A stretch of 64,000 nucleotides of DNA from Jutongia huaianensis (GTDB lineage: Bacteria; Bacillota; Clostridia; Lachnospirales; Lachnospiraceae): positions 23,029 through 87,028 of the forward strand of contig NZ_JACRSX010000014.1 in assembly GCF_014384985.1 (NCBI RefSeq), in the 5' to 3' direction. The position numbers and the translations under genes were made by a program. This document shows positions 8,678-17,558 of this stretch, piece by piece. Under the pieces are notes generated by a model. It saw only the letters and a list, made by a program, of their open reading frames with translations. It was not told where the DNA came from and ran no database searches. How positions within the stretch are numbered: the first letter of the stretch is position 1; each line of letters opens with the position of its first letter.

Positions 8678-9652
8678 ATGGATTACTTCGATACCGTAAT
8701 ACCGGTACTGCTTTCATTTTCCATCAGCATCATACTCTGTCCGGTGGTGATACCGTTTTTGAAACGGCTCAAATTTGGACAGTATGTGAGAGAGGATGGA
8801 CCGAGAAGTCATCTGAAAAAGGCAGGAACCCCTACAATGGGAGGACTGATCATACTGATCTCTGTGGCGGTGACATCGTCACTGTATCTGCGGGATTATC
8901 CGGAAATTCTTCCGATTCTGTTTTCAACCGTGGGATTTGGATTGATCGGATTTCTGGATGATTATATTAAGGTGGTTATGAGGCGGTCGCTGGGACTTCG
9001 TGCGTGGCAGAAGCTGGTATTGCAGTTTGGGGTAACGGTGATATTTGCTTATTATTATACCGAACAGCTGCATTATGAGATGCAGATGCTGATTCCCTTT
9101 ACCGGTGGGATTGCCACGGGAAGATATATCAGTCTTCCCATAGGACTGTTTCTTCCGTTTTTGTTTTTTGTCATGGTTGGTACGGTGAATGGCACTAATT
9201 TTACAGATGGACTGGATGGTCTTGCGTCCAGCGTGACATTATTGGTTGCTGTATTTTTTACGGTAGTGGCGATCGGAACCGGCAGTACGGCAGCTCCGGT
9301 GTGTGCGGCGGTAGCAGGAGCGCTTATGGGTTTTCTGGTATTTAACGTATATCCAGCCAGTGTATTTATGGGGGATACCGGATCATTAGCATTAGGAGGT
9401 TTTGTTGCATCGACAGCATTATTGTTGAAGATGCCGTTATATATACTGATCGTGGGTGCAATCTATCTGATTGAGGTGTTATCTGTCATTCTTCAGGTAG
9501 GATATTTTAAGATCACCCATGGAAAAAGGATTTTTAAAATGGCACCGATCCATCATCATTTCGAACAGAGTGGATGGTCGGAAACCAAGGTGGTAGCTGT
9601 TTTTTCGATCGTGACAGCATTGTTCTGTCTGATCGCATTAGCTGCACTGTAA
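8678..9652 (+). CDS. mraY: Phospho-N-acetylmuramoyl-pentapeptide transferase MraY
   Basis: A 324-residue polytopic membrane enzyme that transfers phospho-MurNAc-pentapeptide from UDP to undecaprenyl phosphate, making lipid I. ATG 8678 follows AGAGGAGGA. Family signatures are visible: GGLIIL after KAGTPTMG, the Mg-binding FLDDYIK, the NFTDGLDGLA loop, and the MAPIHHHFE histidine motif near the C-terminus. About ten hydrophobic segments span the protein. Position after the PBPs and before murD is standard. The 104 bases before it show no separate promoter. Confidence 0.97.
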   Translation: MDYFDTVIPVLLSFSISIILCPVVIPFLKRLKFGQYVREDGPRSHLKKAGTPTMGGLIILISVAVTSSLYLRDYPEILPILFSTVGFGLIGFLDDYIKVVMRRSLGLRAWQKLVLQFGVTVIFAYYYTEQLHYEMQMLIPFTGGIATGRYISLPIGLFLPFLFFVMVGTVNGTNFTDGLDGLASSVTLLVAVFFTVVAIGTGSTAAPVCAAVAGALMGFLVFNVYPASVFMGDTGSLALGGFVASTALLLKMPLYILIVGAIYLIEVLSVILQVGYFKITHGKRIFKMAPIHHHFEQSGWSETKVVAVFSIVTALFCLIALAAL

Positions 9653-9682
9653 ATAAAGGTACAGATGAGATAGGAGGCAATC

Positions 9683-11035
9683 ATGGATTTTACAGACAAA
9701 AGAGTTCTTGTAGTGGGAACTGGAGTGAGTGGTGTTGCAGCGATACGGCTTTTGGCTGCCAAGGGAGCAAAGCCGGTGGTATTGGAAGGAAACGAGAAAG
9801 CGGACCGGGAGCAGATCCGTGCGAAGATTCCGGAATCGATCACATATGATCTGATCATCGGAAATCTTCCGGAGGAAGTAATGGATACATTGGATCTGGC
9901 AGTTTTAAGTCCCGGTGTACCAACAGACCTTCCGTTTGTGATCAAGCTTCAGGACAAAAAGATTCCGGTATGGGGCGAAATTGAGCTGGCCTATGTCTGT
10001 GGAAAGGGACGTCTGGCTGCCATTACGGGAACCAATGGCAAAACAACAACGACGGCATTAACCGGTGCGATTATGAGAGAATACTACGACAGTGTATTTG
10101 TCGTGGGAAATATCGGTTTACCTTATACAGAGTATGCGCTGGAGATGAAGGATTCTTCTGTGACAGTAGCTGAAGTCAGCAGCTTTCAGTTGGAAACGAT
10201 TCATTCCTTCCGGCCGGAGGTTAGTGCTATTTTAAATATTACGCCGGATCATCTGAACCGTCATCATACGATGCAGTGTTATATAGATACGAAGGCAAGA
10301 ATTGCGGAAAACCAGACGAAGGATCAGATCTGTGTGCTGAATTATGAGGATTCGGAGCTGAAAAAGCTGGCAGATAAGATACCTGCGGATATTTTCTGGT
10401 TTAGCAGTGCCCGTCCGTTGGAGAGAGGGATCTGGCTTGATGGAGAGGATATTATCTATAAGGATACCGAAGAGATCAAAATATGTACGATCCATGATAT
10501 GCAGCTTTTAGGAGTACATAATTATGAAAATGTCATGGCGGCAGTTGCCATCACAATGCATATGGGAGTGCCGGTAGAATGTATCCGCAAGGCAATCGCT
10601 GAATTTAAGGCGGTGGAGCACCGGATCGAATTTGTCCGGGAAGTTCACGGAGTCAGGTATTATAATGATTCCAAGGGTACCAATCCGGATGCAGCCATCA
10701 AAGCAGTGCAGGCAATGGTAACACCGACGGTTGTGATCGGCGGAGGATATGATAAACAGTCCTCCTATGAAGAATGGATTGATTCTTTTGGAGATACTGT
10801 AAAATGTCTGGTGCTTCTGGGGGCAACAGCAGACAAGATTGAGGCAACAGCCAGAAAAGCAGGTTTTACCAATATTATCCGTGTGGCGTCGCTGGAGGAA
10901 GCTGTTAAGGTCAGTGCAGCACAGGCTCAGAGTGGAGAAGCCGTGCTTTTATCGCCGGCCTGTGCAAGCTGGGATATGTTTAAAAGCTATGAGCAGAGGG
11001 GTACCCTGTTTAAAGAATATGTCAATCAATTATAA
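9683..11035 (+). CDS. murD: UDP-N-acetylmuramoylalanine--D-glutamate ligase MurD
   Basis: A 450-residue ATP-dependent Mur ligase that adds D-glutamate to UDP-MurNAc-L-alanine in the cytoplasm. It has an N-terminal Rossmann-like domain (VLVVGTGVSGVAA), the ATP loop ITGTNGKTTTTAL, the Mur signature LNITPDHLNRH, and the C-terminal NDSKGTNPDAA region. The length is normal. It is 30 bases behind mraY with a GGAGG site. No other Mur ligase gene (murC, E or F) occurs in the window. Confidence 0.96.
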   Translation: MDFTDKRVLVVGTGVSGVAAIRLLAAKGAKPVVLEGNEKADREQIRAKIPESITYDLIIGNLPEEVMDTLDLAVLSPGVPTDLPFVIKLQDKKIPVWGEIELAYVCGKGRLAAITGTNGKTTTTALTGAIMREYYDSVFVVGNIGLPYTEYALEMKDSSVTVAEVSSFQLETIHSFRPEVSAILNITPDHLNRHHTMQCYIDTKARIAENQTKDQICVLNYEDSELKKLADKIPADIFWFSSARPLERGIWLDGEDIIYKDTEEIKICTIHDMQLLGVHNYENVMAAVAITMHMGVPVECIRKAIAEFKAVEHRIEFVREVHGVRYYNDSKGTNPDAAIKAVQAMVTPTVVIGGGYDKQSSYEEWIDSFGDTVKCLVLLGATADKIEATARKAGFTNIIRVASLEEAVKVSAAQAQSGEAVLLSPACASWDMFKSYEQRGTLFKEYVNQL

Positions 11036-11061
11036 TAAGTCCGGAAGGCATGGGTTTTAAT

Positions 11062-12198
11062 ATGGCAAAAGTGCAAAAAAGCAGACAGAAGAGAGAACAT
11101 TATTATTATCAGTTTGATTATATGCTTTTATTTATGACGGTGGCGATCGCTCTTTTTGGAATATTGATGATCTATAGTGCGAGCTCCTATACCGCATCCA
11201 CCAGCAGATTCAGTAATCCCTACCGTTTCGTGTCAAGGCAGGCTGTGGGAATGGCCGGTGGCGTTGTGTGCATGCTTTTGATGGCACGGATTGATTACCG
11301 GGAGCTGTATCTGAAAAAGATCAATCTGGTTTATGTTTTTTATGCGGTCTGTCTGATCCTGCAGACCATTGTATTGATACCGGGGATTGGTATTGAGCAC
11401 AATGGAGCAAGAAGATGGCTGAAGATTGGAATGGAGTTTCAGCCGTCCGAGTTTACGAAAATTGGTGTGATCATGTTTGTGGCATATGCCGTCTATTTGT
11501 CCCGTAAGCGTCTTGATACCTTTAAGGGATTTTTGAAGGTTATGATGTATATCGCACCGGCGATTCTTTTGATCGCAAAAGAAAATTTAAGTACTGCAAT
11601 TATTGTGACGGTAATCGCAGTGGGAATGAGCTTTGTGGCAAGTAAGCGTAAACGATACTTTGTTGTCTGTGGTCTGGCAGGCTTCGGACTGGCTGCGGCA
11701 TATGCCATGATCGGTGGGGGTTTCCGTGCCGGGCGTATCACATCCTGGCTGGATATAGAAAATTCGCCGGGAGGCTTTCAGATTCTTCAGGGGCTTTATG
11801 CAATCGCCTCCGGAGGGATCACAGGAAGCGGTCTGGGAGAGAGTATGCAGAAGCTGGGATATATTCCGGAGGCCTACAATGATATGATCTTTGCGGTAAT
11901 CTGCGAGGAGCTTGGCATTGTCGGTGCTGTACTGGTTATGATCGCATTTTTGGTGCTGCTGTGGCGCATTGTGATCATTGCCTGCAATGCTCCCGATATT
12001 TTTGGAAGCATGATCTGTGTAGGAGTAATGATACATATTGCGATTCAAGTGCTTTTCAATATTGCTGTTGTGACTAACACCATTCCATCAACCGGTGTGC
12101 CGCTTCCGTTGATCAGTTACGGTGGTACAGCGTGCCTGATCATGATGATGGAATTTGGACTGGTTTTGAGTGTGTCCGCAAGGATAAAGCGCAAATAG
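11062..12198 (+). CDS. ftsW: FtsW/SpoVE-type SEDS peptidoglycan polymerase
   Basis: A SEDS family membrane protein of about 378 residues with some ten transmembrane helices. The ATG at 11050 sits directly on the GGAAGG, so ATG 11062 is the better start. Signatures are MIYSASSYTA after the first helix, HNGARRWLKIG-FQPSEFTK, KENLSTA, and SYGGTACLIMM near the end. SEDS proteins polymerise lipid II into glycan strands and pair with class B PBPs, two of which are encoded upstream. FtsW and SpoVE cannot be told apart from this sequence. The gene normally following (murG) is absent; divIB starts 10 bases downstream. Confidence 0.93.
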   Translation: MAKVQKSRQKREHYYYQFDYMLLFMTVAIALFGILMIYSASSYTASTSRFSNPYRFVSRQAVGMAGGVVCMLLMARIDYRELYLKKINLVYVFYAVCLILQTIVLIPGIGIEHNGARRWLKIGMEFQPSEFTKIGVIMFVAYAVYLSRKRLDTFKGFLKVMMYIAPAILLIAKENLSTAIIVTVIAVGMSFVASKRKRYFVVCGLAGFGLAAAYAMIGGGFRAGRITSWLDIENSPGGFQILQGLYAIASGGITGSGLGESMQKLGYIPEAYNDMIFAVICEELGIVGAVLVMIAFLVLLWRIVIIACNAPDIFGSMICVGVMIHIAIQVLFNIAVVTNTIPSTGVPLPLISYGGTACLIMMMEFGLVLSVSARIKRK

Positions 12199-12208
12199 GA
12201 GGAATTTT

Positions 12209-13066
12209 TTGAAACACATAAAGATAATTGGTGGAGTGATCCTTGGTCTCTTTTTGATCATCGCCGGTGTATTCTGGTTTTTAAGGATAACAGATGTGAC
12301 GGTGGAGGGCGGAGAGATTTACTCGGAACAGGAGATCATTTCTTCTGCCATGTCAGACAAATATGATTATCATACTCTTTATTTTCTGGCAAAAAGCAAG
12401 CTGGGCCGTGTCTCGTGTCTGCCTTTTGTGCAGGAGATCGATGTGGAATGGAAAAGTCCGTCTGCCGTTGTTCTGCATGTATATGACAAAACAATCAGTG
12501 GCTGTGTGAAATATATGGGACAATATATTTATTTCGATAAAGACGGAGTTGTGTTGCAGAGTCTGGCAGAGCCCATGGATGGTGTGCCTGTAGTGACAGG
12601 AATCAAATTTGGTAAATTCACGTTGAACGAAGCTTTTGAAGTGAAGGATTCTTCTCTGTTTGAGACGATCATGAACCTGTCCCGTCTGATCAGGCATTAT
12701 AAAGTACAGGTGGATCAGATCAAGTTTGATGGCAAGAATGTTACACTGTATTCCGGTAAGGTAGAGGTTTATCTGGGACAGAAAGATTTTTATGATGATG
12801 ATATGGCGGCCCTCGCCAGTGTGTTGAAAAAGACCAACAAAAAGGGACTGGCAGGGACGATCGACATGGAAAATTTCAATTCCGGTGACCGCATTATACT
12901 GAAAACTACCGGGGAGGATGCGGATGCGTCGTCAGATACCGGTACAGTGGAACCCTCCGGAGAGGCTGGCACGTCACCGGACGAGGGGAGCGCAGATGAC
13001 GCTTCCGGAACAGACAGTACCGTATCAGATGATAGTACAGATGCAGATCAGCAGGTAGAACAGTAG
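12209..13066 (+). CDS. divIB: Cell division protein DivIB/FtsQ
   Basis: A 285-residue protein starting at TTG 12209, four bases after AGGAGGAA; no ATG offers a comparable site. A short cytoplasmic end is followed by one membrane helix (about residues 5-26), a POTRA domain beginning ITDVTVEGGEIYSEQEI, a beta domain, and a tail from about residue 235 that is almost entirely Asp, Ser, Gly, Thr and Glu and is predicted disordered. DivIB works with FtsL and DivIC in the divisome outside the membrane. Position between ftsW and ftsZ is typical. The acidic tail is unusual in length but lies in a poorly conserved part of the family. Confidence 0.88.
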   Translation: MKHIKIIGGVILGLFLIIAGVFWFLRITDVTVEGGEIYSEQEIISSAMSDKYDYHTLYFLAKSKLGRVSCLPFVQEIDVEWKSPSAVVLHVYDKTISGCVKYMGQYIYFDKDGVVLQSLAEPMDGVPVVTGIKFGKFTLNEAFEVKDSSLFETIMNLSRLIRHYKVQVDQIKFDGKNVTLYSGKVEVYLGQKDFYDDDMAALASVLKKTNKKGLAGTIDMENFNSGDRIILKTTGEDADASSDTGTVEPSGEAGTSPDEGSADDASGTDSTVSDDSTDADQQVEQ

Positions 13067-13099
13067 GGAGAAAAGAAACAGAAAAAACAAACGTTCTCC

Positions 13100-13128
13100 T
13101 TGATTATTCTACGCATTCTTAGTATTAT
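13100..13128 (+). promoter_or_regulatory. Sigma-A promoter of ftsZ
   Basis: TTGATT at 13100-13105 and TATTAT at 13123-13128 with a 17-base spacer, about 115 bases before the ftsZ start. It gives ftsZ its own transcription besides read-through from the cluster. Confidence 0.65.
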
Positions 13129-13243
13129 ATAGAGTAGGTTTAGATTGCTGATTTGTTTTCGACAGATTTAGAGGCTTTAGAGATAGGAATTCACTGACAA
13201 TGACAGAAAAGATAAATTATTTTCAGAAAGAGGAGGAGCAGTC

Positions 13244-14410
13244 GTGTTAGAGATTAAGACAAGTGAGTCAGATTCATCTGCAAAGATTATAGTAATAGGT
13301 GTCGGCGGTGGCGGTAATAATGCAGTTAACCGTATGATCGAGGAAGGAATTCAGGGAGTTGAATTCGTCTGTGTCAATACAGATAAACAGCATTTATTAA
13401 ACTGTAAGGCACCAAATTGTCTGCAGATTGGTGAGAAGCTGACAAAGGGACTTGGAGCAGGAGCATCTCCGGATATTGGACAGGCGGCTGCAGAGGAGAG
13501 TAAGGAAGAGCTTACGGATATTATCCGTGGTGCAGATATGGTATTTGTTACATGTGGAATGGGTGGCGGAACCGGTACGGGTGCAGCACCTGTCGTAGCA
13601 CAGCTTGCAAAGGACATGGGTATCCTGACTGTTGGTATCGTAACAAAGCCATTTTCCTTTGAGGCCCGTACCAGAATGAACAATGCACAGTCTGGTATCG
13701 AGCGGTTAAAGGAGCATGTGGATACATTGATCGTAATTCCGAATGATAAACTGTTACAGATCGTAGACCGCAGAACATCTATGGAGGATGCATTAAAGAA
13801 GGCTGATGAGGTGCTTCAGCAGGGTGTTCAGGGTATTACGGATCTGATCAATGTTCCGGGACTGATCAATCTGGACTTTGCAGATGTTCAGACAGTTATG
13901 AAGGATAAGGGCATTGCCCATATTGGTATCGGTGTTGGTGAGGGCGATGAGAAGTGCCTGGATGCCGTGAAGCAGGCTATTTCCAGTCCGCTTCTTGAGA
14001 CTACCATTGAGGGTGCATCTCATGTTATTATCAATATTTCCGGTGATATTACGTTATTTGATGCAAATGACGCAGCTTCTTATATTGAGGAGCTCACAGG
14101 TGAGAATTGTAATACGATTTTTGGTGCCGTAGTTGATCCTTCTATGGAAGAAAAAGTCAAGATCACCGTTATCGCTACAGGTCTGGATGAGGAGAAAAAT
14201 GTCGTTCCTTCCTTTACGAAGACTGCTGTACCGAAGACCAATTTTGCTACGAAGGAAGGTCAGGTTGCATCTTCTGTACAGAAGACAGTTTCCGCACCGT
14301 CTATGCAAAAGCCGGCAACCCCTGTTTCTCCGGGAGCAGGAGCCTATAACAGGCAGGCATCTGACAATGGTGAGATTAAGATACCGGTATTTTTACAGAG
14401 AAAGAAATAA
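13244..14410 (+). CDS. ftsZ: Cell division GTPase FtsZ
   Basis: A 388-residue tubulin homologue that polymerises into the Z ring. The start is GTG 13244 behind AGGAGGAG. Features are the N-terminal [13 protein letters not shown], the tubulin signature [10 protein letters not shown], the T7 loop [11 protein letters not shown], a Ser/Thr/Pro/Lys linker from about residue 325, and the conserved C-terminal peptide ([12 protein letters not shown]) that binds FtsA or SepF. It is followed by a terminator and an unrelated protease gene, not by spoIIGA-sigE-sigG as in many sporulating Firmicutes. Confidence 0.98.
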   Translation: MLEIKTSESDSSAKIIVIGVGGGGNNAVNRMIEEGIQGVEFVCVNTDKQHLLNCKAPNCLQIGEKLTKGLGAGASPDIGQAAAEESKEELTDIIRGADMVFVTCGMGGGTGTGAAPVVAQLAKDMGILTVGIVTKPFSFEARTRMNNAQSGIERLKEHVDTLIVIPNDKLLQIVDRRTSMEDALKKADEVLQQGVQGITDLINVPGLINLDFADVQTVMKDKGIAHIGIGVGEGDEKCLDAVKQAISSPLLETTIEGASHVIINISGDITLFDANDAASYIEELTGENCNTIFGAVVDPSMEEKVKITVIATGLDEEKNVVPSFTKTAVPKTNFATKEGQVASSVQKTVSAPSMQKPATPVSPGAGAYNRQASDNGEIKIPVFLQRKK

Positions 14411-14422
14411 TACATATCTATT

Positions 14423-14455
14423 GGGGCTGTCGGCGGGCAGCCCCAGTTTTAGTTA
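14423..14455 (+). terminator. Rho-independent terminator after ftsZ
   Basis: A GC-rich 7-base-pair stem (14423-14429 with 14438-14444), then AGTTTTAGTT. It ends the division cluster 12 bases after the ftsZ stop. Confidence 0.85.
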
Positions 14456-14467
14456 TATGGGAAATAT

Positions 14468-14496
14468 TTGTAACAAGTGGAAATGAAGGGTAAAAT
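14468..14496 (+). promoter_or_regulatory. Sigma-A promoter before the CPBP protease gene
   Basis: TTGTAA at 14468-14473 and TAAAAT at 14491-14496 with a 17-base spacer, directly after the ftsZ terminator. Confidence 0.6.
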
Positions 14497-14537
14497 GTTT
14501 ATATTACCTTTTTATCATATCAGGGAGGAAGCAAGAG

Positions 14538-15506
14538 ATGGATAAGCAGGAAAAAGAAATGGGGCAGGAGGATCGTTTGGAACGGAGAACTGTGACAGAT
14601 CAGAAAAAGCCGGCTGATATGGATTCTTTGGCGGATCAGGCAGCCGGCAGTGTGACTGCCGAAGCGTTGAAGAAGCTGAGAGTATCTGCAGTGTTTAAGG
14701 CACTGATGATATTGCTGGGAGCATTTGTTGTTCAGTTTGTGGCATCCATGCTTTGTATGATCACCGTGGGAGTCTATGTATTGTTTGTGCAGGGAGGAAC
14801 CAGGAAAGATCTGTCCATGTTGCTGCTGCAGTCTATCAATGATTATTCTATGATCATTTCTCTGGTGTACGCTGTGATTGCTATTGGCTGGTGCGGTACA
14901 TTATATTACCGATGGCAGTGGAGGGAAAGATCATTTTCCTATAGGGAACGATTGGGTGGTGCGAGAATTGCCGGTGCTTTGGCATTGGGCTTTGGTGCAT
15001 GTATTGTGCTGACTGTGATCGTGGGGATGGCAGCGCAGCTGTTTCCGTCTGCCTTTTCTTCTTATGAAAAGCTGATGGATACACTGGATATTACGGCCAG
15101 CGTCCTTGCGGTTCCTTATGTTATGCTGGTGGGACCTGTGGCAGAGGAATTCATATTCCGCGGTGTGATTTTGGACAGATTGAAACCGGCATTTTCCTTT
15201 TGGACGGCAAATGTCATACAGGCGGCATTGTTTGGAATTTTTCATATGAATGTCATACAGGGATTATATGCGTTTGCATTGGGTATCCTATTGGGAATGG
15301 TAGTGCAGGTTACGGGAACAATCCTTGCATCCATGATCATGCATATTACATTTAACTCAACCTCCATTGGCCTGAGTCTGTTGGAAACTCATGCACCGGA
15401 AGCATATAGCCGGGGATCTGTGTTGATCGTGGCCGGTGCTGCAGTTTGTTTCATTATTGGATTGAGATATTATGCGGGACAGTACAGAAAAAGGGACAGA
15501 GCGTGA
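14538..15506 (+). CDS. CPBP family intramembrane glutamic endopeptidase
   Basis: A 322-residue membrane protein of the CPBP (CAAX protease and bacteriocin-processing, Abi) family. A charged cytoplasmic N-terminus of about 50 residues precedes roughly seven hydrophobic segments. The catalytic motifs are all present: the E-E-x-x-x-R box in VAEEFIFRG, F-x-x-x-H in LFGIFHMN, and H-x-x-x-N in MHITFNS. Members process prenylated proteins or peptides or serve in self-immunity; the substrate here is unknown. It stands alone behind its own promoter. Confidence 0.88.
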   Translation: MDKQEKEMGQEDRLERRTVTDQKKPADMDSLADQAAGSVTAEALKKLRVSAVFKALMILLGAFVVQFVASMLCMITVGVYVLFVQGGTRKDLSMLLLQSINDYSMIISLVYAVIAIGWCGTLYYRWQWRERSFSYRERLGGARIAGALALGFGACIVLTVIVGMAAQLFPSAFSSYEKLMDTLDITASVLAVPYVMLVGPVAEEFIFRGVILDRLKPAFSFWTANVIQAALFGIFHMNVIQGLYAFALGILLGMVVQVTGTILASMIMHITFNSTSIGLSLLETHAPEAYSRGSVLIVAGAAVCFIIGLRYYAGQYRKRDRA

Positions 15507-15531
15507 CAGAGGATGGAATATGTAGTATAAT
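15503..15531 (+). promoter_or_regulatory. Sigma-A promoter of the LacI-sensor GGDEF gene
   Basis: GTGACA at 15503-15508 and a perfect TATAAT at 15526-15531 with a 17-base spacer. The -35 box overlaps the stop codon of the protease gene. Confidence 0.65.
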
Positions 15532-15580
15532 AAAGCGTAGAAACAAAGGAAGGCGAAGCAGAAAATAGGAGATGCCTATA

Positions 15581-17497
15581 ATGAGTAATAGAGCACATAC
15601 AAATACAAAATCAAATATAATCGGTGTTTGTGTTTCACAGCTTCAGAATAAGGAAAATGCAAGTCTGATGCATACGATCTACCAGAGTGCCAGAGAAAAC
15701 GGATATCGGATCATGGTTTTTGGATGCTTTGATAAGATGGATTTTCCAACACCACATTCCAATGGTGAAGCATCCATTTTTGAGAATATCCCAATGAAAG
15801 ATCTGGCAGCGTTGATCCTGATGGGACAGACGATCCTTCATAAGGAGCTTTTGTTAAAGCTGCGGGATCAGGCATTGGAAGTGAATACTCCTGTTATTAC
15901 AGTAGATTATGAGATGGAGGGATGCTTTAATATCTGCCTGGATTATCTGTCATGCTTTAAACGTCTGGTGCGTCATGTCATTGAGGGACATCACAGACAT
16001 AATCCTTTTTTTATGGCAGGATTTAAAGGCAACTCATTTTCGGAGGAACGCTTGGATGCGTTCCGGGAAGTATTGCAGGAAAATGGAATGCCGGTGAAAC
16101 CGGAGCATATTGCATATGGAGATTTTTGGAACGGGCCGGCTCGCCGGATCTGTGAAAAATGGCTGGAAAATACAGAGGATTTTCCGGATGCGATCATCTG
16201 CGCCAATGATACTATGGCATTAACGGTGATCAATGTTCTGGAAGAGAGGGGATATCACGTGCCGCAGGATGTTATTGTAACAGGCTTTGACGGGATTGAT
16301 CTGATCCAGTACTGCATTCCACGTCTGACGACGGGACGGGTGGATCAGAAGAAGATTGCAGAACAGATTATCTCTATCATACAGGAAACGGAGGCTGATC
16401 CGGAAGCAGCTCCGAGATTCATGCCGGTGCCGTTTCATATTATCAATGGTGAGTCCTGTGGCTGCAAAAAGATACATTTTCAGACTTCAAACCAGCATAT
16501 CCTTGATGTTTATACCCGCATGCAAATAAAGCAGGCACATATTGAACGGATCTTTCATATGATGACGGAGATGACAGAAGGGCACTCCATGATGAACATT
16601 ATCAAAAGATTTCCGGAATGTATTCCGGATATGATGACCGGGGACTGCCGGGTTTTTGTCAACAGGGAGTTTTGTATGCATACAGATATTCCATTGCCAA
16701 AGGGATTTGAAGAGGATCACGTTCTTCTTCTCATTGAGAGAAAGGATGGGCATATGACCATTCCTTTGCAGGAAATGGAAAATCACAGTATTGACATGAT
16801 TCCGGATAAAATGCTGGAGAGAAGCAGGTATGTTCTTTATCTTCCGTTGCACTGGCAGGAGGAGGTATACGGATATCTTTTGCTGGAGTGTGGAGATCAG
16901 GAGCTGGATTATGAGCGGATGAAGGATTTTATGATGGCAATGGCACAGATCCTTGGTACGGTTAAAAACCAGTCCAAGCTGTATGAGATGTATATTCGTG
17001 ATGCGCTGACGGGACTTTATAACCGTCGGGGATTTTACGGAGAGTTTGCCCGTCGGATGAGGGAGCTGGAAGGACAAGAACGTCGGATCTTTATGGCTTC
17101 TGTTGATCTGGACCATTTGAAAATGATAAATGACACTTATGGACACAGCGAGGGCGATGTGGCGATCAGGGCGATCGCCGATGCATTATCCGAAGCCGCA
17201 GGGGAAAAAGGAATCTGCGCCCGGTTTGGTGGAGATGAATATGTTGCGCTGTGCCTTTGGAGTGCTGAGGCGGCACCGGAAGATTTTGTGAAGATTTTTG
17301 AAAAGCGGCTTCATTTCTGGATCGATCAGTGGAATGCCACAGAGCAGAAGGCGTATGAGTTGGGAGCAAGCACCGGAATCATTATGGAATCCATACAGAA
17401 TGTTAATGAGATCGATGAATTGATGAAGAAAGCGGATGACAATATGTATGACTGTAAGGTACGGCATCACAGCATCCGTGCAAGCCGCAGGGAATAG
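15581..17497 (+). CDS. LacI-type ligand sensor fused to a diguanylate cyclase (GGDEF) domain
   Basis: A 638-residue protein. ATG 15581 has TAGGAG nine bases before it, while ATG 15572 is too close. Residues about 1-290 resemble the sugar-binding core of LacI/GalR regulators (IIGVCVSQLQ start, ICANDTMALTVINVLEERG, VIVTGFDGID, LTTGRVDQ), but there is no helix-turn-helix and no signal peptide, so ligand sensing should be cytoplasmic. A GAF-like middle (about 300-470) follows. The C-terminal cyclase domain has DALTGLYNRRGF, the metal aspartate in SVDLDHLKMINDTYGH, and FGGDEY near residue 551. It looks catalytically competent. No RxxD inhibitory site is seen before GGDEY. It likely makes c-di-GMP in response to a small molecule, perhaps a sugar (inference). 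Confidence 0.85.
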   Translation: MSNRAHTNTKSNIIGVCVSQLQNKENASLMHTIYQSARENGYRIMVFGCFDKMDFPTPHSNGEASIFENIPMKDLAALILMGQTILHKELLLKLRDQALEVNTPVITVDYEMEGCFNICLDYLSCFKRLVRHVIEGHHRHNPFFMAGFKGNSFSEERLDAFREVLQENGMPVKPEHIAYGDFWNGPARRICEKWLENTEDFPDAIICANDTMALTVINVLEERGYHVPQDVIVTGFDGIDLIQYCIPRLTTGRVDQKKIAEQIISIIQETEADPEAAPRFMPVPFHIINGESCGCKKIHFQTSNQHILDVYTRMQIKQAHIERIFHMMTEMTEGHSMMNIIKRFPECIPDMMTGDCRVFVNREFCMHTDIPLPKGFEEDHVLLLIERKDGHMTIPLQEMENHSIDMIPDKMLERSRYVLYLPLHWQEEVYGYLLLECGDQELDYERMKDFMMAMAQILGTVKNQSKLYEMYIRDALTGLYNRRGFYGEFARRMRELEGQERRIFMASVDLDHLKMINDTYGHSEGDVAIRAIADALSEAAGEKGICARFGGDEYVALCLWSAEAAPEDFVKIFEKRLHFWIDQWNATEQKAYELGASTGIIMESIQNVNEIDELMKKADDNMYDCKVRHHSIRASRRE

Positions 17498-17558
17498 TGT
17501 GAGAAACTTGTTAAAGTAACAGATAAATAGCATGAAAGATGGAAAGGATGGTAAATAT

